DNA of 64,000 bases from Vibrio casei. Lineage in GTDB: Bacteria; Pseudomonadota; Gammaproteobacteria; Enterobacterales; Vibrionaceae. This document shows positions 37,507 to 50,443 of the stretch, in pieces. The translations under genes and the position numbers were made by a program. The stretch lies in the NCBI RefSeq assembly GCF_002218025.2, contig NZ_AP018680.1, positions 2,356,001 through 2,420,000 of the forward strand, in the 5' to 3' direction. Under the pieces are notes generated by a model, which saw only the letters and a program-made list of their open reading frames with translations, made no database searches and had not been told where the DNA came from. The first letter of the stretch is position 1. Every line of letters starts with the position of its first letter.

Positions 37507-38970
37507 CTAACTCGTGACTTTCATCTTAACGATATTAAGTTCAAAATCGGCTAATTTTTTGGCTACTTTACCAACATCACCAGCCCCTTGCGTCAAGATT
37601 AAATCATTATTTTCTAATAAATTAGCTAATGTTGAGGGTAATTTATTAATATCTGGTACAAAAATGGGGTCAATTTTCCCACGACTACGGATAGTGCGAC
37701 ATAACGATCGGCCATCCGCACCGGCTATCGGCTTCTCTCCCGCCGCATAAACATCCAGCATAACCAATACATCCACTTTTTCTAATACATTAGCAAAGTC
37801 ATCATAAAGATCACGAGTCCGGCTATAACGATGTGGCTGGAAAATCATCACCAATCGTTTGTCAGGCCACCCCGAACGTGCCGCTTGAATGGTCACATCC
37901 ACTTCACTAGGGTGGTGTCCATAGTCATCCACTAACATCGCATGACCATTACCCGTATCAAATTCACCAAGATGGTCAAAACGACGTCCTGTTCCCTGTG
38001 TGCTAACCAGTGCTCGAATAATCGCTTGATCGGCAATATCATCTTCCGTTGCAACCGCTATCGCCGCGGAAGCATTCAATGCGTTATGTTTACCCGGAAT
38101 ATTTAACGTAATATCAAGATCAGCTCGTCCTTGACGCATAACGGTAAAATTACCTTGTTGACCTGTTTGGTGATAATTAACAATTCTCACATCTGCATCT
38201 TCTGAGAAACCATAAGTAATGACTTGACGGCTAATACGTGGAATTAATTCACGTACAACAGGATCATCGATACAAACAATCGCTTGACCATAGAATGGTA
38301 AGTTATGCAAAAACTCAATGAAGGTTTGTTTTAAGATTTCAAAGTCGCCACCATAAGTATCCATATGGTCAGCTTCAATGTTGGTGACAATACTCACCAT
38401 AGGTTGCAAATGAAGAAAAGACGCATCACTTTCATCGGCTTCTGCAATTAAGTATCGGCTTGAACCTAAGCGTGCATTAGTACCTGCACTTTTTACCAGG
38501 CCACCATTTACAAACGTTGGATCGAGTCCTGCCTCAAAATAAATTTGAGTCACAAGTGCCGTGGTCGTGGTTTTACCATGAGTTCCGGCAACCGCAATAC
38601 CATGCCGAAAACGCATTAACTCTGCGAGCATTTCCGCTCTACGAACAACAGGAATGCGTAGTTTTTTGGCCGCAATAAGCTCAGCATTTTCACTAGAGAT
38701 AGCGGTCGAAACTACTACGACGCTTGCTTTTTCAATATTACTGGCTTGGTGTCCAAAATAAATCGTAGCACCTTTAGATCTTAAGCGTTCAGTAACGACG
38801 TTATCTGCCATATCTGACCCACTAATCTCATACCCTTCATTCAATAAGACTTCGGCAATCCCACTCATGCCTGCGCCACCAATCCCCACAAAGTGGATGC
38901 TTTTCACTCGACGCATTTCAGGGACAATAGAACGTAATTCGGATAAGTTCGGGTTTTGTTTTGTTAACAT
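37507..38970 (-). CDS. murC: UDP-N-acetylmuramate-L-alanine ligase
   Basis: A 487-residue Mur ligase adding L-Ala to UDP-MurNAc. The N-terminal [14 protein letters not shown] nucleotide fold, the P-loop GTHGKTTTT at about 129-137, and the Mur-ligase [10 protein letters not shown] and GTGRRFD segments are present. The start [10 protein letters not shown] matches the family; the longer frame from 39030 would overlap murG by 50 bp. It follows murG by 10 bp. Confidence 0.98.
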   Translation of the reverse strand: MLTKQNPNLSELRSIVPEMRRVKSIHFVGIGGAGMSGIAEVLLNEGYEISGSDMADNVVTERLRSKGATIYFGHQASNIEKASVVVVSTAISSENAELIAAKKLRIPVVRRAEMLAELMRFRHGIAVAGTHGKTTTTALVTQIYFEAGLDPTFVNGGLVKSAGTNARLGSSRYLIAEADESDASFLHLQPMVSIVTNIEADHMDTYGGDFEILKQTFIEFLHNLPFYGQAIVCIDDPVVRELIPRISRQVITYGFSEDADVRIVNYHQTGQQGNFTVMRQGRADLDITLNIPGKHNALNASAAIAVATEDDIADQAIIRALVSTQGTGRRFDHLGEFDTGNGHAMLVDDYGHHPSEVDVTIQAARSGWPDKRLVMIFQPHRYSRTRDLYDDFANVLEKVDVLVMLDVYAAGEKPIAGADGRSLCRTIRSRGKIDPIFVPDINKLPSTLANLLENNDLILTQGAGDVGKVAKKLADFELNIVKMKVTS

Positions 38971-38980
38971 GAATTTATTC

Positions 38981-40045
38981 TCAATCTTGACTGACAGCAA
39001 TAATGGCAGCTGCAACTCGGGTATCAGCATCGGTAATAGCAGCAGTTTTTGCTTTTTCTGCCATCTCTTGTAGTACCGTTCTATCCAATTTTTTTATTTG
39101 ATCAACTAAACCTTGCTCTGTTAATTCGGGCTGTTCAATCATTAATGCCGCACCACATTGGACTAAATGTTCGGCATTTAAAGCTTGCTGACGATCTTTA
39201 TGCATAAAAGGGATAAAAATAGCACCAACCCCCGCGGCAGAGACTTCAGATACTGTTAATGCTCCTGAACGACACACCAATAAATCTGCCCATGCATAAG
39301 CTTGTGCGACATCATCGATAAATTCGGTCACTTCAAAATTACTCACCGAATTATCTTGGTATAGGCCTTCGACCATTTGCTGTTGACCTTTACCCGCTTG
39401 ATGGCGAATCGTGAAGTCATTCCCTAGTGATTTCATTACAGGAGGCAACGTTGTATTTAACACTCTGGCACCTTGGCTTCCCCCCATCACTAAAATTCGG
39501 ATTGGACCTGTTCGTTCAGTAAATCGCTGTGTTGGAGAAGCGATATTAACAACATCCTGACGAACAGGATTACCCACAACTTCTGCATGAGGAAAAGCAC
39601 CTGGAAACGCTTGCATCACTCGTTTAGCAATTTTTGATAACCACTGATTCGTTAAACCTGCCACCGCATTTTGTTCGTGCAAAACGACAGGTATTCCAGA
39701 TAACCAAGCCGCTACACCGCCGGGGCCACTCACATAGCCTCCCATCCCAAGCACGACATCAGGTTGCCAAGCTTTAATATGTTTTCTTGCCTGAGCGATC
39801 GCATTGATAATTTGAAAAGGGGCTTTAATTAACCTTAGAAAACCTTGCCCACGCAAGCCTTTTACTTTAATAAAATCAATATCGATACCATATTGGGGAA
39901 CCAAATCGGCTTCCATTCGATCAGGGGTACCTAACCAACGAATTTCCCAGCCTTGCTGTTGTAATTGTTTCGCCACCGCAATAGCAGGAAAGACATGTCC
40001 TCCCGTACCACCAGCCATGACTAATAATCGCTTATTCTGTTTCAT
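38981..40045 (-). CDS. murG: Lipid II synthase MurG
   Basis: A 354-residue GT-B glycosyltransferase adding GlcNAc to lipid I at the inner membrane. The GGTGGHVFP loop is at 12-20, with further motifs [20 protein letters not shown] and GGSQGA. The start is placed at the ATG preceding KQNKRLL, with TTGGAAAA upstream. The ftsW 3' end overlaps it by 14 bp, so the two are translationally linked. Confidence 0.97.
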   Translation of the reverse strand: MKQNKRLLVMAGGTGGHVFPAIAVAKQLQQQGWEIRWLGTPDRMEADLVPQYGIDIDFIKVKGLRGQGFLRLIKAPFQIINAIAQARKHIKAWQPDVVLGMGGYVSGPGGVAAWLSGIPVVLHEQNAVAGLTNQWLSKIAKRVMQAFPGAFPHAEVVGNPVRQDVVNIASPTQRFTERTGPIRILVMGGSQGARVLNTTLPPVMKSLGNDFTIRHQAGKGQQQMVEGLYQDNSVSNFEVTEFIDDVAQAYAWADLLVCRSGALTVSEVSAAGVGAIFIPFMHKDRQQALNAEHLVQCGAALMIEQPELTEQGLVDQIKKLDRTVLQEMAEKAKTAAITDADTRVAAAIIAVSQD

Positions 40046-41273
40046 TATTTTCCAATTTTTTTTTGGTATCATTTGAAGCCGGTTGAGGCTGTAACCTTGT
40101 TTTTTTTAATGCTGACAGTCGACATTCATAATCAATTCGTAGCAATAAGGCCACCGCAACGGTCATGATAATTAAGCTTGAACCACCATAACTGATCAAA
40201 GGTAAAGTTAAGCCTTTTGTTGGAACAATACCGGCCGCAGCCCCAACATTAACCAAAGTTTGAAAAGCAAACCAGATACTGATACTAATGGCTAAGAATC
40301 CACCAAACAACTCACCAGATTCCAACGCTTTTCTGCCTATAAGTAATGCTTTATATACCAACGTAAAAATCAGCAAGAGAATGAGTACAACACCAGCAAA
40401 ACCTAGCTCTTCAGCAACCACAGCAAAAACAAAATCGGTATGCGCTTCAGGCAGGTACTCTAATTTTTGAATCGAGTTACCTAAGCCCTGACCAAACCAA
40501 TCCCCACGACCAAAAGCCATTAAAGATTGTGTTAATTGATAACCACTTCCAAATGGATCTTCAAAAGGGTTCCAAAAGGATGTCATACGACGCATTCGAT
40601 ATGGCTCAGCCAAAATCAGCAAGGTCACGGCTGCCACACCAACAAATAACAAAGAGATAAATTGTGTTAATTTTGCCCCTGCAATAAATAACATGCCAAA
40701 TAAAGTCACGAGCATAACAACCACAGTACCTAGGTCAGGTTGGGCAAGCAATAACACGGCCAAGCAAGCAAAAACAATGATAGGTTTAATAAATCCGCCG
40801 AAAAACGAGCCTCGAACTTCATCACTTTTACGCACTAAATAGCTAGACATAAAGACAAACAGAGATAACTTAGCCACTTCCGCCGGTTGAAGGTTAAATA
40901 AACCTAAAGGTATCCAACGAGACGCACCATTCACCGAATGCCCTGTCAGCAATACAATGAGTAATAAAGCCAGTGACAATAACAGTAAATGTGTACTGTA
41001 TTTCATCCAACGTTCTAATGGGATCTGTATAACGACAACCGCAGAGCATAGCGCTAGAAATAAAAATACAGCATGGCGGATCATGAAATGAAATGGTCCC
41101 CCCGTTAAACGAGTACTAATTGGGAATGATGCCGATGTCACCATCACCAATCCAGACAGCATTAAAGCAAATGCTAACCAAACTAACTGGCGATCGTAAA
41201 TCACTTCAGGAGCAGGTGTACTGATCCAACCTTGAAAGCCTTTCCCCATATCTTGAACTTTCACTTTAACCAC
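40032..41273 (-). CDS. ftsW: Septal SEDS glycosyltransferase FtsW
   Basis: A 413-residue polytopic membrane protein with about ten transmembrane segments. It polymerises lipid II with FtsI at the septum. SEDS motifs include [16 protein letters not shown] (catalytic-Asp region), AQPDLGT and SYGGSSL near the C-terminus. The start is a GTG at 41273 with AAAGG 6 nt upstream; an ATG eight codons later is the alternative. The last 14 bp overlap murG. Confidence 0.96.
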   Translation of the reverse strand: MVKVKVQDMGKGFQGWISTPAPEVIYDRQLVWLAFALMLSGLVMVTSASFPISTRLTGGPFHFMIRHAVFLFLALCSAVVVIQIPLERWMKYSTHLLLLSLALLLIVLLTGHSVNGASRWIPLGLFNLQPAEVAKLSLFVFMSSYLVRKSDEVRGSFFGGFIKPIIVFACLAVLLLAQPDLGTVVVMLVTLFGMLFIAGAKLTQFISLLFVGVAAVTLLILAEPYRMRRMTSFWNPFEDPFGSGYQLTQSLMAFGRGDWFGQGLGNSIQKLEYLPEAHTDFVFAVVAEELGFAGVVLILLLIFTLVYKALLIGRKALESGELFGGFLAISISIWFAFQTLVNVGAAAGIVPTKGLTLPLISYGGSSLIIMTVAVALLLRIDYECRLSALKKTRLQPQPASNDTKKKLENNETE

Positions 41274-41318
41274 AATGCGCCTTTAAATCGTTACTGATGC
41301 TTATTAAATCGGGAGCCA

Positions 41319-42662
41319 TCAAGATAAAAACCCTGAGTAATAATGAGCTAAGCGAGTAAATTCATCGCCTCGCGCCATAAAGTTTTTAAATTGGTCAAAG
41401 CTTGCACACGCTGGTGAAAGCATTACTGCATCACCATTTTTAAGCTGGGAATAAATCCCTTCTAAAATGTGTTCAATCGTATCCCAGCGTTTTGCTGAAG
41501 GGTGAAGAGATAAGAAGTCATCGCCATCCACACCAAAGCAATGAAGCTGTACATTTAATTTAGATAATACTGGGGCTAACTCCGAAAAATCAGCGCCCTT
41601 ACCAACACCACCAACCAGTAAATGCAACTGGCCATCGATTTGTAAACCTGATAATGCCGCTAATGTACTGGCAACATTGGTCGCTTTTGAATCATTGATC
41701 CACTTGATCCCGCCATTATCCGCAACCAACTGACACCGATGTGTTAGGCCTGTGTAAGTTTTTAACGCTGAGCTCACTTTTTCACACCCAACACCAACAC
41801 AATCAAGCAGTGCTAAGGCAACCAAGCTGTTCGATACATTATGACGACCAACCAAATTAAGATCTTCAATTGCAAAAATTGGCTGACCTTGTTTGGACAA
41901 ATACTCTTGAGCTTCTAACCACACCACGCCAAAATCTTGTTCATCAAAACCAAACGAAACGATTGGAGTATGGTTATTGATTGGATAAGTTGCGCGATCA
42001 TCACGATTAACAACCGCGGTTTTGGTATGCATAAAAATACGTTGTTTAGCTTGCCCATAATCATCCATACCTTGGTATCGATCCATATGGTCTTCTGACA
42101 AATTTAAATACGCTGCCGCGTCAAGCTCAAGACTGGATGTAGTTTCTAATTGAAAACTCGATAGCTCTAATACATACAACTCAATGGATTCATCAAGTAA
42201 ATCTAACGCGGGCACACCAATATTCCCACCCACGGCCACATTGACTCCTGCCGATTTCGCCAAAACACCGGTAAGATCAGTCACCGTACTTTTACCGTTT
42301 GATCCTGTGATCGCGATAACAGCTGCATTCACCGCCCAAGCAAACAACTCTATATCACCAACAACAGGAATACCCTTGCCAAGCACCTGTTGAATTTCGA
42401 CGGTTGAAAGAGCTATGCCCGGGTTAGTCACCACTAAGTCCGCATGTAACAACCAATCGAGTTGCCAACTGCCTGTGTGTATTTCAATCGACTCATCAAG
42501 ATCATCAATACCAGGCGGTTGAGCACGGGTATCAATCACTTTGATCGTTAAATCATAAGGTAACGATTGAAGGTGCTTTACCACCGACAAACCTGTCACA
42601 CCCAAACCAACAACAACGACCTGTGTAATACCTTGCCATTTCGATAATGCTGCCTGTGACAT
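41319..42662 (-). CDS. murD: UDP-N-acetylmuramoyl-L-alanine-D-glutamate ligase
   Basis: A 447-residue Mur ligase adding D-Glu. The P-loop GSNGKST is at 120-126, followed by [22 protein letters not shown] (carbamylated-Lys/metal region) and [12 protein letters not shown]. The mraY-murD-ftsW-murG-murC order is the standard dcw order. Confidence 0.98.
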   Translation of the reverse strand: MSQAALSKWQGITQVVVVGLGVTGLSVVKHLQSLPYDLTIKVIDTRAQPPGIDDLDESIEIHTGSWQLDWLLHADLVVTNPGIALSTVEIQQVLGKGIPVVGDIELFAWAVNAAVIAITGSNGKSTVTDLTGVLAKSAGVNVAVGGNIGVPALDLLDESIELYVLELSSFQLETTSSLELDAAAYLNLSEDHMDRYQGMDDYGQAKQRIFMHTKTAVVNRDDRATYPINNHTPIVSFGFDEQDFGVVWLEAQEYLSKQGQPIFAIEDLNLVGRHNVSNSLVALALLDCVGVGCEKVSSALKTYTGLTHRCQLVADNGGIKWINDSKATNVASTLAALSGLQIDGQLHLLVGGVGKGADFSELAPVLSKLNVQLHCFGVDGDDFLSLHPSAKRWDTIEHILEGIYSQLKNGDAVMLSPACASFDQFKNFMARGDEFTRLAHYYSGFLS

Positions 42663-42707
42663 AAAAGACTTACCTTTTTTAACGATAAATTTAATCGGAC
42701 AATAAAA

Positions 42708-43790
42708 TTAACGCACTTTGAGTGTCGCCAAACCAATCAAAACCAATACAATAGAAATAATCCAAAAACGGACAATCACTCGTGGTTCAGGCCAGCCTTT
42801 TAACTCATAGTGATGATGAATAGGTGCCATACGGAAGATACGTTGACCGCGTAGCTTATAAGAGCCGACTTGCAGAATAACCGACAAGGTTTCCATCACA
42901 AATACGCCCCCCATGATCACCAATACAAATTCTTGGCGAACTAATACCGCAATCGTGCCTAATGCCCCCCCAAGCGCCAATGAGCCAACATCCCCCATAA
43001 ACACTTGTGCTGGGTAAGTGTTAAACCATAAAAAACCGAGCCCAGCTCCAACAATCGCCGTGCACACTACGACCAATTCACTGGCATAAGGGACATAAGG
43101 AATGTGTAAATAATCTGAAAAATTCACATTACTCGTTGCCCATGCAATCACAGCAAATCCAGCCGCAACAAGTACCGTTGGCATAATGGCTAGGCCATCT
43201 AAGCCATCCGTTAAGTTAACCGCATTACTGGTACCAACAATCACAAAGTAAGTCAGCACGATATACATCAAACCAAGTTGAGGCATCACGTCTTTGAAGA
43301 AAGGAACGACTAGTTGAGTTGCAGACGTATCTTTGCCTAAGGCATACAAAGCAAAAGCGACGCCCAAAGCGATCACTGACTGCCAAAAATACTTCCAGCG
43401 TGCAATAAGGCCATCGGTATTTTTTCGAACCACTTTACGGTAATCATCAACAAACCCAACAATGCCATAACCAATCAATACGGCTAGCACTGCCCACACA
43501 TAAGGGTTGGAGAGATCGGCCCATAATAGAACCGTGATAATAATGGCGGCTAAAATCATCACGCCACCCATGGTTGGCGTACCACGCTTACTAAAATGAG
43601 ATTCAGGTCCATCATTACGAACGACTTGACCTATTTGTAGCAGTTGTAAACGCTCTATAAGCCTAGGTCCCATCCAAAGTGATAACGATAAGGCGGTCAA
43701 AATACTTAAAATTGCTCTAAATGATAAATATTCAAATAGGCGAAAAAAAGAAAAGTATGGCTGTAACAATTCTGCAAGCCAAATGATCAT
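42708..43790 (-). CDS. mraY: Phospho-N-acetylmuramoyl-pentapeptide transferase
   Basis: A 360-residue polytopic enzyme transferring phospho-MurNAc-pentapeptide to undecaprenyl phosphate (lipid I). The acidic motifs [21 protein letters not shown] and [12 protein letters not shown] are present, and the HHHYELKGW loop is near the C-terminus. The start overlaps the murF stop by 4 bp. Confidence 0.98.
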   Translation of the reverse strand: MIIWLAELLQPYFSFFRLFEYLSFRAILSILTALSLSLWMGPRLIERLQLLQIGQVVRNDGPESHFSKRGTPTMGGVMILAAIIITVLLWADLSNPYVWAVLAVLIGYGIVGFVDDYRKVVRKNTDGLIARWKYFWQSVIALGVAFALYALGKDTSATQLVVPFFKDVMPQLGLMYIVLTYFVIVGTSNAVNLTDGLDGLAIMPTVLVAAGFAVIAWATSNVNFSDYLHIPYVPYASELVVVCTAIVGAGLGFLWFNTYPAQVFMGDVGSLALGGALGTIAVLVRQEFVLVIMGGVFVMETLSVILQVGSYKLRGQRIFRMAPIHHHYELKGWPEPRVIVRFWIISIVLVLIGLATLKVR

Positions 43791-45190
43791 GCGTAGTTCT
43801 CCTTCAAAGCAGCAACCACTTGACCCATGCGAGAGCTATTTGCCCCTTTAACAAGTAAAGTATGTTTATTTTCTGCTTGTGTCTCTTGTAATGAATCAGC
43901 TAAATGCTGCTTAATAAAACGGATCATAGCTTCATGAGTATTAAAATGTTGAGCGTATTGCTCATTGGACGTCTTAACTTCACTATAACGTTGACTAATA
44001 ATTGCCGTATCCTGTCCAAAGGTAAGCACATAATCAAAATGAAATTGAGCAACATGTTCAGCCACTTCGCGGTGAAGAGATTTGCTCTCCTCTCCAAGCT
44101 CCGCCATGTAGCCTAATATTAACCATTTTTTGCCAATATAATTAGCCAGTAAATCTGCCGCCGCTTTCATTGCAGGGACACTGGCGTTATAACTATCATC
44201 AATTAAGCGAATATTATCCGTTAAATCGATCGCCTCTACTCGCCCTTTAACGCGGCTAGGAACTTGTAACCCCGTAATTACCTCATTAAGGGTAGCACCG
44301 GCTTGAACAGCCATTGCGGCGGCAGCGAGAGCATTACTAATATTATGCTTACCAATCATAGGTAAGCACACTGTTTTTTGCCCTAACGGCGATAATAGAG
44401 TAAAACTGGCTTGGCCTTGATGATTCACATGAATATCTTTCGCCGAATAATCGGCACTAAGGTCATTCACAGAGAAGGTAACGATCTTCTTTCCCTTTAA
44501 GGTTGGTTGCCATAACGTCATTCCGTTACTATCCATATTGATAATAGCGATACCATCGTGAGGCAGACCTTGAAATATCTCACCTTTGGCTTTCGCAACA
44601 CCTTCTATAGAGCCAAACCCTTCTAAATGTGATTCTCCGATATTATTCACTAATGTAATTCTAGGCTGAACTAATGAAGTGGTATAAGCAATTTCACCGA
44701 TGTGATTTGCTCCGAGTTCAATCACCGCAAAATCATCATCTAGCTGGCTACGCAATAAAGTTAACGGCACACCAATTTCATTATTAAAGTTGCCAGAGGT
44801 GGACAATACTTGTCCTTTTTGCTTCAAAATCGCGGTAAGCATTTCTTTCACCGTGGTTTTACCACAACTTCCCGTCAATGCCAGAGTAATAGCTTTGGAT
44901 TGTTGATGTACCCACTGCGCTAATTTTCCTAGAGCTTTTTGAGTATCATCCACCACGACTTGATTCATCGATAAGGGAAGTTTTTTTGACACCAATAATG
45001 CTGACGCTCCGTTCTCTAGTGCTTGCTGACAGAAGTCATGAGCATCAAATCGATCACCAATTAAAGCAATAAAAAGTGCGCCAGGCTCAATTAGTCTTGT
45101 ATCGGTCGTCACCAGTGAAATATCAATATTCGATCCGACAAGCGTTCCACCTGTGATCTGAGTTAATTGTTGAAGAGAAAAAGGGATCAT
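43787..45190 (-). CDS. murF: UDP-MurNAc-tripeptide D-alanyl-D-alanine ligase
   Basis: A 467-residue ligase that adds D-Ala-D-Ala. The P-loop GSCGKTT is at 107-113, followed by [20 protein letters not shown] and [11 protein letters not shown]. It overlaps both murE and mraY by 4 bp, so the three are translationally coupled. The D-Ala-D-Ala ligase gene itself is not in this cluster. Confidence 0.98.
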   Translation of the reverse strand: MIPFSLQQLTQITGGTLVGSNIDISLVTTDTRLIEPGALFIALIGDRFDAHDFCQQALENGASALLVSKKLPLSMNQVVVDDTQKALGKLAQWVHQQSKAITLALTGSCGKTTVKEMLTAILKQKGQVLSTSGNFNNEIGVPLTLLRSQLDDDFAVIELGANHIGEIAYTTSLVQPRITLVNNIGESHLEGFGSIEGVAKAKGEIFQGLPHDGIAIINMDSNGMTLWQPTLKGKKIVTFSVNDLSADYSAKDIHVNHQGQASFTLLSPLGQKTVCLPMIGKHNISNALAAAAMAVQAGATLNEVITGLQVPSRVKGRVEAIDLTDNIRLIDDSYNASVPAMKAAADLLANYIGKKWLILGYMAELGEESKSLHREVAEHVAQFHFDYVLTFGQDTAIISQRYSEVKTSNEQYAQHFNTHEAMIRFIKQHLADSLQETQAENKHTLLVKGANSSRMGQVVAALKENYA

Positions 45191-46686
45191 AAAGTTAATC
45201 CTAATAAAACTTGAGCGGTTTCGCGATCAGAATAAGGTAATGTTTGATCACCAATAATTTGATAATCTTCATGCCCTTTACCCGCTAATAAAATAATATC
45301 TTGTTCAGCTGCATGTTGAAGCGCATATTCGCAGGCTTGAAATCTTGAATGAATCACATGTAATTTATTGGGTTGATTTGCCCCTGCCAACATATCTTGC
45401 ACAATCATCTGAGGGTCTTCGCTACGAGGATTGTCATCGGTAATGATCGACTCATCCGCAAGACGCTCAGAAATTTCCGTCATCATCGGACGCTTTCCGG
45501 GATCTCTATCCCCTCCACAACCAAAAATAGACCACAACTTGCCTTTACAATGTACACGAAGCGCTAATAAAGCTTTCTCTAATGCATCTGGTGTATGGGC
45601 ATAATCAACAACAACTTTTGCTTTTAATGAGGTTGCATTGGAAGATTGAAACAACTCCATTCTACCGATAACAGGCATTAATTGAGGGGCCGATTTAGCT
45701 AAATCATCCAAATTAAATCCAAGACTTAATAAAGTTGCACATGCCACCATCACATTACTGGCATTAAAAGCCCCAATGAGCGGAGTTTGTAATTGAGCTT
45801 TTCCCCAAGCACCATCCAAAGCAATCTGAATCCCAGATTCTGAATACGTCACTTGATTAGCCCAAATGGCTTTTTGATTCTCTTTTAAATCAAATGGTGA
45901 AAGTGAAACCGCAATCGCATATGGCAACGCTTCTAACCACTGCTCACCAATATTGTCATCACGATTAATAATGAGGTGTTGGCAATCGTGCTGAGTAAAT
46001 AAACTTAATTTAGCCTTAGCATACTCTTCCATGCTGCCATGGTAGTCCAAATGGTCTCGGCTTAAATTTGTGAAAGCGGCAGCGGCAAAATGTAAAGTTT
46101 TCACTCTATGTTGAACCAAACCATGAGAAGAAACTTCCAGAGCGGTGTAATCTGCTCCTTGCTGGTTTAATTCGCTTAAGGTTTGCTGAATCTCGATAGC
46201 ATTACCTGTCGTATTCGCCGCAGGTTGCAAATTATTAAGAAATCCATTCCCCGTCGTTCCCATTACCGCAGCTTTATAACCAACTAACTCAATCCATTGA
46301 GCAATTAATTGAGAAATAGTGGTTTTTCCATTGGTACCGGTAATACCAATCAGTTTCATTGGTACATACTGATAAAGCCGCTGAGCGAGAGCGGAAAGCT
46401 GTTGGCCAATCTCTTGGATATAAATCACCGCAACATTCTTTCGTATTTCAACGAATCCATGGGGGTGAGCGCTATCAGCATCGGCAACGATACCGGATGC
46501 TCCTAACGAAATGGCTTTATCAATAAAAATACGTCCATCAGTCTCATGACCTTGAATCGCAACAAAGATATCTCCTTCAGATACATGACGACTATCTAGT
46601 TGCAATTGAGTCACGACCACATCTTGCTCTGAAGAGAGGGCAACTTGAGCCCAGGGCTGTAGTAGATGAGTTAGCGTGAGAGCCAT
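45187..46686 (-). CDS. murE: UDP-MurNAc-L-Ala-D-Glu:meso-diaminopimelate ligase
   Basis: A 499-residue Mur ligase. The P-loop GTNGKTT is at 117-123. The DNPR motif ([10 protein letters not shown]) indicates specificity for meso-diaminopimelate, so the cell wall is of the ordinary Gram-negative type. AAGGGAG lies 6 nt before the chosen ATG at 46686. A longer frame from 46719 would overlap ftsI and lacks homologues. Confidence 0.97.
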   Translation of the reverse strand: MALTLTHLLQPWAQVALSSEQDVVVTQLQLDSRHVSEGDIFVAIQGHETDGRIFIDKAISLGASGIVADADSAHPHGFVEIRKNVAVIYIQEIGQQLSALAQRLYQYVPMKLIGITGTNGKTTISQLIAQWIELVGYKAAVMGTTGNGFLNNLQPAANTTGNAIEIQQTLSELNQQGADYTALEVSSHGLVQHRVKTLHFAAAAFTNLSRDHLDYHGSMEEYAKAKLSLFTQHDCQHLIINRDDNIGEQWLEALPYAIAVSLSPFDLKENQKAIWANQVTYSESGIQIALDGAWGKAQLQTPLIGAFNASNVMVACATLLSLGFNLDDLAKSAPQLMPVIGRMELFQSSNATSLKAKVVVDYAHTPDALEKALLALRVHCKGKLWSIFGCGGDRDPGKRPMMTEISERLADESIITDDNPRSEDPQMIVQDMLAGANQPNKLHVIHSRFQACEYALQHAAEQDIILLAGKGHEDYQIIGDQTLPYSDRETAQVLLGLTL

Positions 46687-46687
46687 G

Positions 46688-48445
46688 CTATTCTCCCTTC
46701 TCTGATTCAGGCGTGGCATCTGGTGTAATATTTAAAATTTGTAACGCGCCTTTCATTATCTCAGAAAAAACAGGACCCGCGACCGAGCCACCATAAAACT
46801 GATCACCTTGTGGCTCATTGACCACGACCACTAAGGCCAATCTAGGGTTGCTGATCGGTGCAATGCCCGCGGTTAATGCCACATATTGATCGCTATAACC
46901 GCCTGCTTTTGCTTTACGCGACGTACCCGTTTTAGCCCCCACCCGAAAGCCAGCTACTCGTGCAGAGGTTGCTGTACCACCTTTATGGGTTACCTGTTCA
47001 AGCATATTAATCACTTTTCTAGAAGCATCGGCATCCGCAGCTCGAAACGATCGGCCTGATTCGCTGCCCTTTAATAAGTGCAACGGCATATTGACACCAA
47101 AGTTGCCCAACGTAGCGTAAGCATGCGCCAATTGTAACGGTGTGACCGAAATACCATAACCAAACGCTAAGGTCGCCTCTTCAAACGGCGACCAACGGCG
47201 GCGATCAGGGAAAATGCCCGTCACTTCACCGGTTAATTGAATGCCCGATACGTTGCCAAAACCAACACCACTGTACATACCAAGCACATCTTTTACATCC
47301 ATTCTTAACGCAATGGTAGCAATACCTACGTTACTGGATTTTTTTAAAATTGTGGTTAAGTCCGCTTTCCCGGCTAATGCTGAATCTCGAACTCGGCTGC
47401 CACCCACCCGCATGATACCGTTGCCTGTATCAATAATAGTATCGTCATCCACAACGCCTTTATTTAAAGCAGCAAGCATCACAAAAGGCTTCATGGTTGA
47501 GCCTGGTTCAATAGAATCGGTAATCGCTCGGTTACGCATTCTAAAGCTTTGTAGTTGTGCACGGTTATTCGGGTTATAAGACGGCGCATTCACCATTGCC
47601 AAAATATCACCACTTTTGACATCAATCAGCACGGCGGTACCTGATGTCGCGCGAAAATCGGCTACCGCTTGTTTAATCGCTCGATAAGAAATGGCTTGTA
47701 AACGTTGGTCAATAGTAAGTTGTAAAGGTTTTCCAGGCTCTTGTGTCTTAAGGGAAATATTTTCGACTACTCGTCCATACCTATCTTTTCGAATCGTTCG
47801 CTTACCTGCCTCGCCAGTTAACCAATTATCAAAACTGCTTTCTAAACCTTCCAGACCATGGCCATCAATGCCCGTCACGCCGATAACATGTGCGCTCACT
47901 TCACCAGAAGGGTAAAAACGGCGAGATTCATCTTTTAGTCCAATACCTGGTAATTTTAACTCACGAACATATTTAGACATCGCAGGGCTAACTTGGCGTT
48001 GTAAATAAATAAAGCGTTTCTTCTTATTATTTTGAAGCTTACGAACCAAGCCTTTTTGATCTAGCCCCAAAACATTGGCAAGAGCATACCAGCGATCAAG
48101 TTCATCGAGGCCATTCTCTTTAATTATGGTGGCGGGATCCGCCCAGACAGCCTGAACAGGAACACTCACCGCAAGAGGCTCGCCATTGCGATCAGAAATA
48201 ATACCACGCGCCGTAGGAATAGATTTCACACGAACCGAGCGCATATCTGCTTGTTGAATCAGTTGATCTGGCTCTATTATCTGAATATAAGCGGTTCTCG
48301 CCACCAAGGTCACTAAAGCGAGAACAATGAACCCAAGGATTAGATTATAACGCCAAGGTATCAATACTGAGGTCTCTTTTGCCGCGACCTTTTTATTGGT
48401 TGGCTTCCTATTTTTAACCACTTTCTTATTTATTGGCTTCTTCAT
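46688..48445 (-). CDS. ftsI: Septal transpeptidase FtsI (PBP3)
   Basis: A 585-residue class B penicillin-binding protein. A Lys-rich cytoplasmic tail is followed by a membrane anchor at about 32-52, the pedestal domain, and the transpeptidase with S316-T-M-K319, SSN at 370-372 and KTGT ([10 protein letters not shown]). It cross-links septal peptidoglycan with FtsW and is the target of aztreonam-type beta-lactams. The basic tail ([16 protein letters not shown]) is longer and more repetitive than in E. coli. The start overlaps the ftsL stop by 4 bp. Confidence 0.98.
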   Translation of the reverse strand: MKKPINKKVVKNRKPTNKKVAAKETSVLIPWRYNLILGFIVLALVTLVARTAYIQIIEPDQLIQQADMRSVRVKSIPTARGIISDRNGEPLAVSVPVQAVWADPATIIKENGLDELDRWYALANVLGLDQKGLVRKLQNNKKKRFIYLQRQVSPAMSKYVRELKLPGIGLKDESRRFYPSGEVSAHVIGVTGIDGHGLEGLESSFDNWLTGEAGKRTIRKDRYGRVVENISLKTQEPGKPLQLTIDQRLQAISYRAIKQAVADFRATSGTAVLIDVKSGDILAMVNAPSYNPNNRAQLQSFRMRNRAITDSIEPGSTMKPFVMLAALNKGVVDDDTIIDTGNGIMRVGGSRVRDSALAGKADLTTILKKSSNVGIATIALRMDVKDVLGMYSGVGFGNVSGIQLTGEVTGIFPDRRRWSPFEEATLAFGYGISVTPLQLAHAYATLGNFGVNMPLHLLKGSESGRSFRAADADASRKVINMLEQVTHKGGTATSARVAGFRVGAKTGTSRKAKAGGYSDQYVALTAGIAPISNPRLALVVVVNEPQGDQFYGGSVAGPVFSEIMKGALQILNITPDATPESEKGE

Positions 48446-48762
48446 TTAAGATTCACAACCACTTCTTTGTCTGAATCTGGACGCTTCATATCAAGATCAT
48501 TAATTGCGATTTTTTGCACACGGGTATGTTCTGCTAACGCATTCTCTTCCAAAATTAAATTTCGCCATTCGCTATCAAGCTTCTCTCTATTCTCTAATAA
48601 CTCATCACGCAACGTTATTTGATGACGAGTATTATAAGTAGTTAACACCACCGCGATGGAACTAGAAAAAATCAATACTAATAAGAATAAAGGCAGACGA
48701 CCTATAGAGGTTAAGTCATTCCAAATACTGCGAATTAAACTAGGAGAATGCGCTTCAGTCAT
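48442..48762 (-). CDS. ftsL: Cell division protein FtsL
   Basis: A 106-residue bitopic protein: a short cytoplasmic N-terminus, one membrane helix at about 21-43, and a periplasmic coiled coil (residues 50-95) that pairs with FtsB. It overlaps rsmH and ftsI by 4 bp each. Confidence 0.95.
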   Translation of the reverse strand: MTEAHSPSLIRSIWNDLTSIGRLPLFLLVLIFSSSIAVVLTTYNTRHQITLRDELLENREKLDSEWRNLILEENALAEHTRVQKIAINDLDMKRPDSDKEVVVNLK

Positions 48763-49721
48763 AATTTCTCTGCAATTCGTAATACAGAACTGCGTGAACG
48801 AGTGTTCAACTCAACTTCTGACTGAGAAGGTTTAATGGCTTTACCTACGGTTTTCATATTCGGTGACCCTAATGCTCTGATTTGATCTTCAGTCATCGGA
48901 ATGCCGTGCGGGACTTGTGGGCCTTGGCTTTCTCGGCGCATAAAGCGCTTTACCATACGGTCTTCTAGGGAATGGAAGCTTATCACCGATAAACGTCCTT
49001 CTGGTGCTAAAATATTCATGGCACCTTTGAGGGCAAAATCAATCTCTTCCAGCTCACTATTAATATAGATTCGGATCGCTTGAAAACTGCGTGTCGCAGG
49101 ATGTTTCTTTTCTTTAAAGTTCTTAGGCGCCACGTCGGAAATCAACTTAGCAAGTTGACCGGTACGTGTTAATGGCTCTTTTTCAGGATTTTCAAGGCAC
49201 TCTTGTTGATAAGCAACGATACCTTTTGCAATACGGCGAGCATGCTTTTCTTCACCAAATTCGCGAAGTACCCAAGTGATATCATCAAGCTCAGCTTCCG
49301 ATAACCATTGCGCTGCCGATTGCCCACTAGTTGGATCCATTCGCATATCCAGTGGGCCATCTTTCATAAAACTAAAGCCGCGCTCTCCGTCATCTAATTG
49401 AGGTGACGACACCCCTAAATCAAACAACACCCCATCAACTTTACCCACTAATTCATATTGTTCCGCATAACGTTCAATACCAGAAAATGGACCATGAATA
49501 ATGGTAAAACGTGAGTCTTGTATTTTAGCCGCTTCAGCGATTGCTTGAGGATCGCGATCGATACTGTACAAACGCCCTTGAGGCCCGAGTTGAGATAAAA
49601 TAGTACGGCTATGACCACCACGGCCAAATGTACCATCGATATAAATGCCATCCGGTTTAATATTCAACCCATCAATAGATTCATTGAGGAGTACAGAGAC
49701 GTGTTGAAAAGTGTCAGTCAT
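48759..49721 (-). CDS. rsmH: 16S rRNA m4C1402 methyltransferase RsmH
   Basis: A 320-residue SAM-dependent methyltransferase that makes N4-methyl-C1402 in 16S rRNA (MraW). The motif GTFGRGGHS and the segments [19 protein letters not shown] and [20 protein letters not shown] are clear. It is the first gene of the dcw cluster here; the usual upstream mraZ is absent. RsmI, which makes the 2'-O-methyl mark on the same nucleotide, is encoded 1.8 kb away. Confidence 0.98.
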   Translation of the reverse strand: MTDTFQHVSVLLNESIDGLNIKPDGIYIDGTFGRGGHSRTILSQLGPQGRLYSIDRDPQAIAEAAKIQDSRFTIIHGPFSGIERYAEQYELVGKVDGVLFDLGVSSPQLDDGERGFSFMKDGPLDMRMDPTSGQSAAQWLSEAELDDITWVLREFGEEKHARRIAKGIVAYQQECLENPEKEPLTRTGQLAKLISDVAPKNFKEKKHPATRSFQAIRIYINSELEEIDFALKGAMNILAPEGRLSVISFHSLEDRMVKRFMRRESQGPQVPHGIPMTEDQIRALGSPNMKTVGKAIKPSQSEVELNTRSRSSVLRIAEKL

Positions 49722-49922
49722 AAGGTTCAGTAACTCAATTAAATGTTAGAACTTAGGATATTCATGTAAGCCGCCCAACGCAAGAAAACAGCGGATTTTA
49801 TACGGTTATTTCTGTCTAGTTTATGATAAATCGAACGGATTGAGTTAATTGCAAGTAAAAAGGCAAACAAATCCCCATCACTAAAGTGAAAATTGATGTC
49901 GATAATATAAAAATAGATCAAT

Positions 49923-49955
49923 AAAAAACCCACCACAGTATAACTGTGATGGGTT
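49923..49955 (-). terminator. rnpB terminator
   Basis: On the minus strand AACCCATCACAGT (49955-49943) pairs with ACTGTGGTGGGTT (49939-49927) with one mismatch, followed by TTTTTAT. It immediately follows the RNase P RNA. Confidence 0.88.
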
Positions 49956-49961
49956 CGAAAT

Positions 49962-50396
<435 letters not shown>

Positions 50397-50403
50397 GCGG
50401 CGG

Positions 50404-50431
50404 ATTATACGCAAACCGACTTAGAAGACAA
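50404..50431 (-). promoter_or_regulatory. rnpB promoter
   Basis: On the minus strand a perfect TATAAT (50409-50404) lies 7 bp before the RNA 5' end. TTGTCT (50431-50426) is 16 bp upstream of it. Confidence 0.75.
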
Positions 50432-50443
50432 GCCTTCTCGAGC

